6,758 nt of DNA from Chitinophagales bacterium (GTDB lineage: Bacteria > Bacteroidota > Bacteroidia > Chitinophagales > JADIYW01), in NCBI GenBank assembly GCA_020848315.1, contig JADLAH010000312.1, forward strand, positions 1 to 6,758. Reading direction: 5' to 3'. Below, piece after piece: positions 1 to 6,363 of the stretch; position 1 is the stretch's first letter, and every line of letters begins with the position of its first letter. A program made the position numbers and the translations under genes. The notes under the pieces were generated by a model, which was not told the DNA's origin, searched no databases, and saw only the letters and a list, made by a program, of their open reading frames with translations.

Positions 1-85
1 CATAAATATAAAAATAAATCGCATCATTTAAGATTTATTTTCTTTCGATTTCGATGCAGTTGGTTAATGTTCTGCTTTGTGCAAG

Positions 86-119
86 GTGGCAGGTGACGCT
101 GCGCTAAAACACCTGCCAC
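86..119. repeat. 10-bp perfect inverted repeat (hairpin)
   Basis: GTGGCAGGTG at 86-95 is the exact reverse complement of CACCTGCCAC at 110-119, with a 14-base loop. The stem is GC-rich and would be stable in RNA or single-stranded DNA. No T-run follows on the + strand, so it is a poor intrinsic terminator in that direction. It could be a structural element of a leader RNA, a protein-binding palindrome or a recombination site. I found no integron attC-type core sites in the expected positions. Confidence 0.6.
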
Positions 120-195
120 AGGCGTGGGAAGCACCTAGTAAAACGAAGATACAATATTTAATCAATAGCTTCATTCTACATAGCTCTTTGTTATA

Positions 196-226
196 ATTTC
201 GGTTGTTGGGAACATCAACCGATAAT
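196..226 (+). other. Hairpin with GGAA (GNRA-type) loop, U-rich downstream
   Basis: TCGGTTG at 199-205 pairs with CAACCGA at 216-222. The stem extends outward by three A/T pairs (196-198 with 224-226) across one bulged T at 223. It continues inward past a T-T mismatch to a TG/CA pair closing the tetraloop GGAA. The downstream sequence (about 227-247) is T-rich but interrupted. The hairpin could be a terminator for a gene to the left or a folded RNA element. The pairing is visible; the role is inferred. Confidence 0.4.
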
Positions 227-240
227 GTTAATTTGTTTAT

Positions 241-248
241 TATATTTG
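241..248 (+). promoter_or_regulatory. Candidate Bacteroidota -7 box, TATATTTG
   Basis: This matches the Bacteroidota -7 consensus TAnnTTTG. No TTG lies at the usual -33 distance, so the match is half a promoter only. If used, transcription would start near 253-256 and give purK a leader of about 280 bases that contains the 273-303 hairpin. Such 8-mers occur by chance in AT-rich DNA. Confidence 0.25.
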
Positions 249-272
249 AGCTTTTCGGTGGCTTTCCCGTTT

Positions 273-303
273 GGCGCGAGTGTTACCTCAGCGCTCTCGT
301 GCC
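273..303. repeat. 8-bp inverted repeat (hairpin)
   Basis: GGCGCGAG at 273-280 pairs with CTCGTGCC at 296-303, with one G-U wobble in RNA and a 15-base loop. It is GC-rich in an otherwise AT-leaning stretch. No poly-T follows, so it is not an obvious intrinsic terminator. If transcription begins at the 241-248 box, this stem lies near the 5' end of the purK leader. Confidence 0.4.
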
Positions 304-521
304 TATTTAATCCGCCGTTCTGACTGGAATTCAGCATTATTTTTTATTTACAAAGAAGTGTTTCGCTTCGCTGAATAGACTTCGTCGCGTCAGCCATTCC
401 TTCATGGGTGCATTGCTATATCAGTACATTGGTACACCATCCGGCAGTGTAAAATACATAAAAATGCTCCTGTGTTCTGGAAAAATCCCGTCAGATAGTA
501 GCATGGACCGCGGTGATTGCC

Positions 522-529
522 TATCTTTG
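522..529 (+). promoter_or_regulatory. Candidate -7 box abutting the purK start, TATCTTTG
   Basis: This is an exact match to TAnnTTTG, ending three bases before the first of two adjacent ATGs (533 and 536). The start point expected from such a box (about 5-8 bases further on) would fall at or on the start codon. It would therefore give a leaderless purK mRNA, unless the match is fortuitous. No TTG is seen at -33 spacing. Confidence 0.35.
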
Positions 530-532
530 TAC

Positions 533-1705
533 ATGATGGAAACATCGAAGAAAAATTTCCCTGTAATCGGTATCATTGGCGGTGGACAATTAGGTAAAAT
601 GTTCATCCAAAAGGCGTCGCAATGGTCGGTGCCTGTAAATATCCTGGATAAAGACGAACACTGCCCGTCCGGCGTACTCGCGAACCGCCACTTGCTGGGC
701 AGTATTACCAATGGAGACGACATTCAGCAACTCGCCGACATCTCCGATGTGCTGACCTGGGAGATTGAACACATCGACGTAGACAAACTCATCGAACTCA
801 AGGCGCAAGGCAAAACCATTATTCCCGATCCGGATATCCTGAAAATCATACAGGATAAAGGCCGCCAGAAAAACTTCTATCAGCAACATCAGATTCCGAC
901 CGCTCCTTTTTTTGTGGCAAAAGACAAATATCAGGCCGCGGAGATGCTGGCAAAAACCGGATTCCGGAAAATGGCGGTCAAAGCCTGTACCGGAGGATAC
1001 GATGGCAAAGGCGTTTTCATTACGGAGCGCCATGCTGTATTGGAAAATCCGGACATTATCCCGTTTGACGGCGAACTGATGGTGGAAGAATTTGTGCCGT
1101 GCAAGACGGAAATCGCCGTGCTGGTAGCTCGTAATCAGAAAGGCGAGATGGCAGTATATCCTGCGATAGAAATGGAATTCGATCCGGTCAGCAATCTGGT
1201 TTCCTTCCTGAAATCGCCGGCCAATATTCCGTATCATCTGGAAGTGCGCGCCGAGCAGATAGCCCTGCAGTGCGCTTCTGCTTTCAACAGTCCCGGATTG
1301 CTCGCCGTGGAGTTTTTCCTGTCGGAAGAGAATGAGCTGCTGGTCAATGAAATTGCACCGCGCCCGCACAATTCCGCTCATCACACGATAGAAGGCTTTT
1401 TCACCTCACAGTATGAGCAGTTGCTCCGCGTTTTGCTGGGTATGCCGCTGGGTGCCACGCACCTCAAAATGCCCTGCTCCATGGTGAATCTGGTCGGCCC
1501 CGAAACAGGATCTGGCAGATACCGCCTTCGGTATTTCAATGAACTGAATGCCCTGCCGGGTGTGTATGTTCATCTGTATGGCAAAGAGGAAAGCAAGCCG
1601 AACCGCAAGCTCGGTCACATCACCATGGTGCAACCCAGCATGGAAAAATTATTGGAAATCACACAGAAAGTACGAACTTTAACAGAGATAGAAATTATAG
1701 AATAG
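533..1705 (+). CDS. purK: N5-carboxyaminoimidazole ribonucleotide synthetase (PurK)
   Basis: PurK is an ATP-grasp enzyme that uses ATP and bicarbonate to carboxylate aminoimidazole ribonucleotide (AIR) to N5-CAIR in cytosolic de novo purine synthesis. The 390-residue product shows the family's landmarks in order: the N-terminal GGGQLGKM loop (about 16-23), the ATP-grasp lysine and glycine-rich loop AVKACTGGYDGKG (about 148-160), MVEEFV (183-188), AVEFF (258-262), and the Mg/ATP-site block NEIAPRPHNSAHHT (272-285). A C-terminal MVNLVG (317-322) is also typical. One oddity is Ala at 282, where PurK usually has Gly in the NSGH stretch. The frame stays open upstream to an ATG at 404, but those 43 residues do not look like PurK and precede the Rossmann-like start. 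I therefore prefer ATG 533, or the adjacent ATG 536 (389 residues). The gene ends with TAG, 64 bases before purE. Confidence 0.95.
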   Translation: MMETSKKNFPVIGIIGGGQLGKMFIQKASQWSVPVNILDKDEHCPSGVLANRHLLGSITNGDDIQQLADISDVLTWEIEHIDVDKLIELKAQGKTIIPDPDILKIIQDKGRQKNFYQQHQIPTAPFFVAKDKYQAAEMLAKTGFRKMAVKACTGGYDGKGVFITERHAVLENPDIIPFDGELMVEEFVPCKTEIAVLVARNQKGEMAVYPAIEMEFDPVSNLVSFLKSPANIPYHLEVRAEQIALQCASAFNSPGLLAVEFFLSEENELLVNEIAPRPHNSAHHTIEGFFTSQYEQLLRVLLGMPLGATHLKMPCSMVNLVGPETGSGRYRLRYFNELNALPGVYVHLYGKEESKPNRKLGHITMVQPSMEKLLEITQKVRTLTEIEIIE

Positions 1706-1717
1706 AAATGGGGTTAG

Positions 1718-1765
1718 GATTTGAGCGGAAAAATCTCAAATCTCAAATCTCAAATCTCAAATCTG
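1718..1765 (+). repeat. Heptamer tandem repeat (AAATCTC)x5 with upstream inverted copy
   Basis: Five head-to-tail copies of AAATCTC fill 1731-1765. The first four are identical and the fifth ends in G rather than C. The array stops four bases before the purE ATG and occupies the place of its ribosome-binding region. At 1718-1725, GATTTGAG is the reverse complement of CTCAAATC, which occurs four times in overlapping register (1735, 1742, 1749 and 1756). One upstream arm could therefore pair with any of four targets. Simple 7-bp arrays can change length by slippage. Because the array is intergenic, length changes would alter spacing or mRNA folding rather than reading frame. Confidence 0.85.
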
Positions 1766-1769
1766 AATT

Positions 1770-2252
1770 ATGGAGAAAGTAGCCATCATCATGGGGTCCG
1801 ACAGCGACTCGCCGGTCATGAAAGAAGCCGCAGCGGTATTGACGGAACTGGGCATCGGTTTTGAATATACCATCGTGTCCGCGCACCGCACCCCGGAGCG
1901 CATGTACGATTTCGCACGCTCCGCGCATGAACAGGGTTGCAAGGTCATTATCGCCGGCGCCGGTGGCGCCGCCCACCTGCCGGGTATGGTGGCCGCGATT
2001 TCACCATTGCCTGTCATCGGCGTGCCGGTACAGAGCAAAGCGCTGAGCGGCCTCGACTCGCTTCTGTCCATCGTGCAGATGCCGGGTGGCGTGCCCGTGG
2101 CGACAGTCGCTATCAACGGCGCGAAAAATGCCGGCATCCTGGCCGCGCAAATCCTGGCCGCGCATGATGCAGCATTACTGGAAAAAATCATTGCCTACAA
2201 GAAAAATCTGGAGCAGCAGGTGATGGAGAAAAACAAGACCTTCCGGCCTTAA
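1770..2252 (+). CDS. purE: N5-carboxyaminoimidazole ribonucleotide mutase (PurE, class I)
   Basis: PurE moves the carboxyl group of N5-CAIR, the product of the upstream PurK, to carbon 4 to make CAIR, the next step of purine synthesis. The 160-residue protein is near the normal length for bacterial class I PurE. It carries the signature segments: [11 protein letters not shown] near the N-terminus (phosphate and substrate loop), SAHRTP around residues 37-42 with the catalytic-site histidine, and [15 protein letters not shown] around 62-76. Presence of PurK supports the two-enzyme class I route rather than the class II AIR carboxylase. The order is purK then purE, likely one transcript. No Shine-Dalgarno is evident and the heptamer array abuts the start. 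It ends in tandem stops (TAATAA), 11 bases from the end of the convergent SGNH gene. Confidence 0.97.
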   Translation: MEKVAIIMGSDSDSPVMKEAAAVLTELGIGFEYTIVSAHRTPERMYDFARSAHEQGCKVIIAGAGGAAHLPGMVAAISPLPVIGVPVQSKALSGLDSLLSIVQMPGGVPVATVAINGAKNAGILAAQILAAHDAALLEKIIAYKKNLEQQVMEKNKTFRP

Positions 2253-2269
2253 TAAACTTCGTTTTAAGG
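2247..2269. terminator. Palindrome spanning both convergent stop codons; possible bidirectional terminator
   Basis: CCTTAA (2247-2252) and TTAAGG (2264-2269) are exact inverted copies. With a two-base bulge, AAC and GTT extend the stem to a TTC loop. The arms contain the stop codons of purE (+) and of the SGNH gene (-). Neither side has a clean T-run and the stem is short, so termination is uncertain. Part of the symmetry is unavoidable because two facing TAA stops are mutually complementary. Confidence 0.3.
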
Positions 2270-3349
2270 TGCACTTGTTTCTGCCGGTTGCAGCAAGGGC
2301 AATAACTGACGCGCCATCTCATGGCTTTGCAGCTTCGCACCGCGGTAATTTAAATGGTGAAAATTATAGCCATAGTCCACTGCGTAGTATTTCGGATATT
2401 TCCGCGGATCAGCCACTTCAATTTTTGCATCGTCGGGCATGGCGTGGAACACCGGCAACAATAAACTGTAATTCGTCCGGGCGCGTGGTGGTAGTACAAA
2501 AAACACCCTTATACCCATTTTCTTACATTTGTTATAAGCTTCCATACAAAGCTTGACCATGGCCGCATTGGCCTTGTCTTTGTCGGTATATTGTTCAAAA
2601 CTTTTTCTCACTTCGCTGGTCAGGCTGTCTCGTTTCACAGCATTGCTTTCATACTCGCGCTTCGACTGGCGGATGAGCGTGTCTTCCCACTGGTATTCCA
2701 TAAACATGCGGTGTTCCTCATAGTCGTACGGATAAAAACCATCTTTTTTATTGCCCAGATAGCCGGTTTCATAAGTATCTTTCTGGAAGATAAATTGCAT
2801 CACTTCCGGCATAAATCCGATTTTCAGGATATTCTCTACCCAACTCATCACATAGAAATAGCAGAATTTCAATCTTGTTTTCAGGTCGTCTTCCAGTGTA
2901 GGAATGATAGACAAAGCGCGATAGGTGGAAGTGGCATTGTGCCAGCACACCCATTTGGAGGTATGCAGGTTGGCCGGGAAGAAATAAGGCTCACTGCTGA
3001 TGCTGATAAACACATATTTCAGATTGGGATTGCGGATCTTCAGCATCTCATCGAGGTCGGTCATCTGCTCCACAAACGTGTGGCCATCCACCGCGATATT
3101 ATAAGAACGGAAATCGATGCCGTTTTTTTGAAGTGTACTGTCAATGATAGAAGGATCGATGTGTCGGTATTCGAGACTGCCACCCATGTATACAGCATTA
3201 TATTGCTCGCTGTTTTTTTTGTAATGTTCAAACTTGACGGTTTGTGTGCTGTCACCCCAATAGAACGGAAGCGTGAACTTCATCACCAGCGACAGTATCA
3301 GAATAATTCCTGCCAGTATACCCGCTTTATATAGAATCTGTTTTATCAT
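2264..3349 (-). CDS. Membrane-anchored SGNH-hydrolase-like protein, partner of the MBOAT acyltransferase
   Basis: The 361-residue protein begins with one hydrophobic segment (about 5-23) that would anchor it in the inner membrane, leaving the rest outside. A nucleophile-type motif, VYMGGSLEYRHIDP, places the candidate serine at 58. YNIAVDGH (83-90) may be a second SGNH block, followed by the strands KYVFISIS (111-118) and GIRVFFVLPPR (279-289). The C-terminal block NFHHLNYRGA (329-338) corresponds to the DxxHLNxxGA seen in AlgJ/AlgX- and DltD-like partners. Here the Asp position is Asn329, with His332 retained; Asp325 lies four residues earlier. Such proteins usually complete acyl transfer from the MBOAT channel to an exported glycan, or remove acyl groups. 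The start lies 5 bases after the MBOAT stop, which suggests translational coupling. The family call is reasonably firm; enzyme activity and substrate are inferred. Confidence 0.75.
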   Translation of the reverse strand: MIKQILYKAGILAGIILILSLVMKFTLPFYWGDSTQTVKFEHYKKNSEQYNAVYMGGSLEYRHIDPSIIDSTLQKNGIDFRSYNIAVDGHTFVEQMTDLDEMLKIRNPNLKYVFISISSEPYFFPANLHTSKWVCWHNATSTYRALSIIPTLEDDLKTRLKFCYFYVMSWVENILKIGFMPEVMQFIFQKDTYETGYLGNKKDGFYPYDYEEHRMFMEYQWEDTLIRQSKREYESNAVKRDSLTSEVRKSFEQYTDKDKANAAMVKLCMEAYNKCKKMGIRVFFVLPPRARTNYSLLLPVFHAMPDDAKIEVADPRKYPKYYAVDYGYNFHHLNYRGAKLQSHEMARQLLPLLQPAETSAP

Positions 3350-3354
3350 GGTGC

Positions 3355-4866
3355 TTAATACTGGAAGTAAACAAATGTGGTGTTATTAAATACGCCAAAC
3401 CAGACGATGCAGGCCAGCAATACAATATAGATGCTCCAACGGAAGTTGCGGTTTTTGGCCAGCACCACCTGTTCTATTTTGCGGTCGCCGGTGAGTGCTT
3501 CCACGACAAACAATACCACGATGAAGAACACCAGAATGCCGAGCTGGATAGTGCCTTTGTGCAGGAGCCACTCCGTGAGGTAATTGGCAGTATGTAGTTT
3601 AAACAGATTGCCGTATAATGGCGTTGCAATGGCCGTCCACGACACCGGATTTTCCGGATGTGCCGCATTCAGAGCCATCTGCGCGCTGTACACCCTGAAC
3701 AGCAGGAAGCAGAACAGGAAAATCAGAATCGTCACCACGCTGTGTGCCCAGTCGGGAAAATATTTGTCAAATAATTTATACGTGTTGCTGGGACGGATAG
3801 CGCGCACCACATTATTCTGCCAGAGATAGCGGATGGCCATGGCGCAGCCCACCATCGTAAAGGAAATCACCATCGGCCAGTTGGCGCCATGCCACAAGCC
3901 GCAGATTGCCAGTACAAAAATTACATTGAATACCACTTTGGCACTTTTTGCCTTGTAGGCACCGAGGTAGAAAAACACGTAATCCGTCAGCCAGGTGGAC
4001 AATGAAATATGCCAGCGCGTCCAGAAGTCAGCGAGATTTTTGGAGAAGAATGGCCGGCGGAAATTTTCCATCACATCAATGCCCAGCACTTTGGCGCCAC
4101 CCAATGCGAGATCCGAATAGCCGGAGAAATCGCAGTAAACCTGCAACAGGAAAAAGAATGCGCCGAGCCAGGTTGTCCAACCGCTGACCTCGTTGTAGTG
4201 CGCGTACATGTCATTCACATAAAATGCAAGCCGGTCTGCAATGACGACTTTCTTAAACAAACCCCAGCCCATCCGGAAGAGACCTTGTTGCAGGTTGCTG
4301 TAATCAAAGGAATGTTCTTTATGTAGTTGCGGCAACAGGTTTCTCGCCCGCTCGATCGGACCATTTACCATCACCGGCCAGAAAGCGGTGAAAGCCGCGA
4401 AATAGCTGAATCGCTGCTCGGCTTTTGTTACGCCTTTATAGACATCAATGGTGTAGCTCAGCGACTGGAAGGTGAGGAAGGAAACGCCGACAGGCACCAC
4501 CCAGGTGTTGAACCACGGCTCCGGCACAAACCAGCCAATATGCAGCAGACCCAGTAAATCGCGGATATTATTATCGACGAAGTCGATGTACTTGAACGTA
4601 AAGAGTATGCCGAGATTGACCGCCATGCTCAGGAACAACCAGCGTTTTTTCTGCGAGATCTTATCCGTCGCATCCATCATTTTGCCCGCAATAAAGTCAT
4701 TGCAGGTGATGGTGAGTAGGATGATGGTGAAGTAAGGACTGAAGCTGCCGTAGAAATAATAACCACCTGCCGCCAGCACCATGTGCTGGAATCGCCTCGG
4801 GACAGCAAAATAGAGATAGCAGAAAACCGGAAAGAACAGGAAAAAGTGTAACGAGTTAAACAGCAT
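3355..4866 (-). CDS. MBOAT-family O-acyltransferase (AlgI/DltB type)
   Basis: This 503-residue polytopic inner-membrane protein belongs to the membrane-bound O-acyltransferase family. It is expected to take an acyl group, usually acetyl from a cytosolic donor, and pass it across the membrane to an extracytoplasmic acceptor. Visible landmarks are PVGVSFLTFQSLSYTIDVYKG (125-145), NGPIERARNLLPQL (168-181, the family's GPI...PQ element), QVYCDFSGYSDLALG (242-256), NFRRPFFSKNLADFWTRWHISLS (268-290), and the catalytic-histidine motif GLWHGANW (323-330, His326). The C-terminal FVYFQY resembles the usual family ending. Its length is normal for AlgI. The start ATG at 4866 matches the family N-terminus, and a TAnnTTTG box lies 37 bases upstream. 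It is first in a two-gene operon with the SGNH-like gene. Whether the substrate is polysaccharide, peptidoglycan or another glycan cannot be read from the sequence. Confidence 0.93.
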   Translation of the reverse strand: MLFNSLHFFLFFPVFCYLYFAVPRRFQHMVLAAGGYYFYGSFSPYFTIILLTITCNDFIAGKMMDATDKISQKKRWLFLSMAVNLGILFTFKYIDFVDNNIRDLLGLLHIGWFVPEPWFNTWVVPVGVSFLTFQSLSYTIDVYKGVTKAEQRFSYFAAFTAFWPVMVNGPIERARNLLPQLHKEHSFDYSNLQQGLFRMGWGLFKKVVIADRLAFYVNDMYAHYNEVSGWTTWLGAFFFLLQVYCDFSGYSDLALGGAKVLGIDVMENFRRPFFSKNLADFWTRWHISLSTWLTDYVFFYLGAYKAKSAKVVFNVIFVLAICGLWHGANWPMVISFTMVGCAMAIRYLWQNNVVRAIRPSNTYKLFDKYFPDWAHSVVTILIFLFCFLLFRVYSAQMALNAAHPENPVSWTAIATPLYGNLFKLHTANYLTEWLLHKGTIQLGILVFFIVVLFVVEALTGDRKIEQVVLAKNRNFRWSIYIVLLACIVWFGVFNNTTFVYFQY

Positions 4867-4902
4867 ATCCTAATTTTGGTCAGACAGTTGGAAAGAATTT
4901 TT

Positions 4903-4910
4903 CAAAAATA
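4903..4910 (-). promoter_or_regulatory. Candidate -7 box for the MBOAT-SGNH operon, TATTTTTG
   Basis: Read on the minus strand, TATTTTTG matches TAnnTTTG and lies 37 bases before the MBOAT ATG. That gives an untranslated leader of about 30 bases, a sensible distance. No TTG is found at the -33 position. AGGA directly before the ATG is too close to act as a normal Shine-Dalgarno. Confidence 0.4.
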
Positions 4911-4948
4911 ATAAAAAATACCCACGTACATCCATAAAATACTATGCC

Positions 4949-4956
4949 TATTTTTG
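4949..4956 (+). promoter_or_regulatory. Candidate -7 box for the flippase gene, TATTTTTG
   Basis: An exact TAnnTTTG match on the + strand, the same 8-mer as the divergent MBOAT box. It overlaps the first possible TTG start at 4954. If it is the promoter, transcription would begin near 4961-4964 and translation must start downstream, most likely at TTG 4975 or 4981. A further TAATTTTG match at 4871-4878 could serve instead with a longer leader. Neither has a clear -33 TTG. Confidence 0.35.
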
Positions 4957-4974
4957 TGTAAATACTACCCGCAT

Positions 4975-6324
4975 TTGAACTTGCCCTTTAATAAAGAAAA
5001 ACTGCAGCGCGCCTTACAGGATAAACACCTGGGTTTTGTATTGAAGGGCAGTCTGTCTACTGCCATTACGTTGTTCTTTGTGCAGGGACTCCGGTTTATT
5101 TCCGGCGTATTGATAGGTCGCTACTATGGTGCGGAGGCGTCCGGCCGGCTGACACTGGTGGTGACCGTCATGGGCATTCTGGCTATTTTCATCAATTTCG
5201 GTATAAAAGATGCCTTACAGAAGCTGATTCCGGAATACCGGGAAAAGTACAATCTGCGGGCGGCCTATTCGCTCTTTCTAAAGAGCAATGTGCTGATTCT
5301 GCTGTTTTCCGCTGTCGGTGGCATCTTGCTGTATTTCGGTGCGCCCGCGCTGGCACATTACTGGGAAGAACCGGATATGATACCACTGTTCCGATGGTCG
5401 GCGCTGTTTCTGCCGTTTTTTGTGCTGGGTGAATTAAATTATTTCAGTCTGCGTGCCGCCATGAAAGTGCACACCGCCAACGTGTCGCTCGTGTTGCCCA
5501 CCGTGATTCGCATCGTGGCTTTGCTGGTAGTCACTTACTGGTTTTATCATCTGGACAACCCTATTTATCTGCACTGGACGACTTTATGCGTGCTGCCCTG
5601 GTTGTTTTCGCTGTGGCCGGTGTATCGCTATTTCCACCAGCCATCGCGGCAGGATGAGGTGTTGGGGCAAGTGCATCATCAGGAAATTCTGTCGGTCGCA
5701 TTTCCCATGCTGATGACTTATGCCGCTTTTATTGTCATCAATTCCGCGGATGTATTCTTGCTGAAGTCATTCGGTATCGACACGGCGGATGTCGGCATTT
5801 ATAAAACGTGTACGAATATCTCCATGCTGGCGGCAACCTTGCTGGTGGCACTGAACACCACGGTGCAGCCCAAGATTACACAATTATATACACAAAACAA
5901 CCTGCAGGAAGTGCAGCGCATTGCGCAGAAATCCTCCAAGCTGATTTTCTGGCTGAGTGTGCCTGTGTTTCTCATATTGATTTTCGGCGCTAAATATGTG
6001 ATGTGGCTGTATGGTAAGGAATTCCTGAGCGGAGCGGTGAGTCTCGCGATCATGACCGTTGGTCAGGTGGTGAATACCCTGTGCGGCCCGACGGCACAGC
6101 TGCTGAATGCCACCGGCTATCACAAGTCGTTTCGCAACATCTCTTTCTTTGGTGCGGTGCTGAATATTCTGCTGAATATTTTCCTGATTCCGGCCTACGG
6201 CATCGAAGGTGCTGCCGTGGCGAATGCACTCAGTGTGATAGCGTGGAACCTCGTCGGAACCGTGTATATCAAAAAGAAATTTGGTTTTTATATCTGGTAT
6301 ATTCCGTTTAAAAAAATGAAATAA
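4975..6324 (+). CDS. Polysaccharide flippase, Wzx/MOP-superfamily export protein
   Basis: This is a hydrophobic protein of about 449 residues with roughly 12 predicted membrane segments. It belongs to the oligosaccharide/polysaccharide flippase group of the MOP superfamily. Such proteins move undecaprenyl-linked glycans across the inner membrane. An early VQGLRFISGVLIGRYYG segment (about 36-52) and the late NIFLIPAYGIEGAAVANA (about 401-418) are typical of the N- and C-terminal polysaccharide-synthesis domains. Charged loops separate the halves around residues 222-237. No ATG occurs in frame before about residue 66, inside the membrane region, so translation must begin at a non-ATG codon: TTG 4954, 4975 or 4981. 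I chose 4975 because 4954 lies in a candidate -7 box. The gene is divergent from the MBOAT operon, hinting at a shared glycan pathway. A lipid II flippase role is less likely. Confidence 0.85.
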   Translation: MNLPFNKEKLQRALQDKHLGFVLKGSLSTAITLFFVQGLRFISGVLIGRYYGAEASGRLTLVVTVMGILAIFINFGIKDALQKLIPEYREKYNLRAAYSLFLKSNVLILLFSAVGGILLYFGAPALAHYWEEPDMIPLFRWSALFLPFFVLGELNYFSLRAAMKVHTANVSLVLPTVIRIVALLVVTYWFYHLDNPIYLHWTTLCVLPWLFSLWPVYRYFHQPSRQDEVLGQVHHQEILSVAFPMLMTYAAFIVINSADVFLLKSFGIDTADVGIYKTCTNISMLAATLLVALNTTVQPKITQLYTQNNLQEVQRIAQKSSKLIFWLSVPVFLILIFGAKYVMWLYGKEFLSGAVSLAIMTVGQVVNTLCGPTAQLLNATGYHKSFRNISFFGAVLNILLNIFLIPAYGIEGAAVANALSVIAWNLVGTVYIKKKFGFYIWYIPFKKMK

Positions 6325-6363
6325 TACATTCCAGGCCCGATTATGGTGTAGATGCGTATTGTT
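6320..6363 (-). terminator. Weak inverted repeat plus T7, possible terminator of the right-edge gene
   Basis: AATAATAC (6320-6327) pairs with GTATTGTT (6356-6363), including one G-U, around a 28-base loop. On the minus strand it is followed three bases later by seven Ts (complement of 6316-6310), as in an intrinsic terminator. The stem is AT-rich and the loop long, so it would be weak. The arms overlap both convergent stop codons, which makes some symmetry automatic. Confidence 0.25.

Larger units (their letters stand above)
1..532. other. Gene-free leader region upstream of purK
   Basis: No open frame here resembles a protein. The first 60 bases are very AT-rich. The rest is mixed and holds three separate inverted repeats (86-119, 196-226, 273-303) and TAnnTTTG boxes at 241-248 and 522-529. 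An in-frame extension of purK to an ATG at 404 is open but does not look like PurK N-terminal sequence. The region could be the 3' end and terminator of an unseen upstream gene, a long purK leader, or an unrecognised small RNA. I could not match it to a known purine or other riboswitch by eye. Confidence 0.6.

Noticed and set aside
61..130. Integron attC site
   Set aside because: There is a good palindrome, but I could not find paired core sites (GTTRRRY / RYYYAAC) flanking it, nor any integrase or cassette gene.
404..532. PurK N-terminal extension from ATG 404
   Set aside because: The 43 extra residues do not resemble PurK, the ATP-grasp protein normally begins shortly before GGGQLG, and a TAnnTTTG box sits just before ATG 533.
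1..532. Purine-responsive riboswitch ahead of purK
   Set aside because: The hairpins do not form the three-way junction with conserved loops of a purine riboswitch, and I see no other known riboswitch core; only a computed search could settle this.
590..1384. 264-codon minus-strand frame inside purK
   Set aside because: It lies antisense to a clearly recognisable purK, has unremarkable composition and no family features; a shadow of codon bias.
1731..1765. CRISPR-like direct repeats
   Set aside because: The unit is 7 bases and strictly tandem with no spacers, so it is a simple-sequence array.
2591..3334. 247-codon plus-strand frame inside the SGNH-like gene
   Set aside because: It is antisense to a gene with recognisable motifs and an operon partner; the frame shows no domain pattern of its own.
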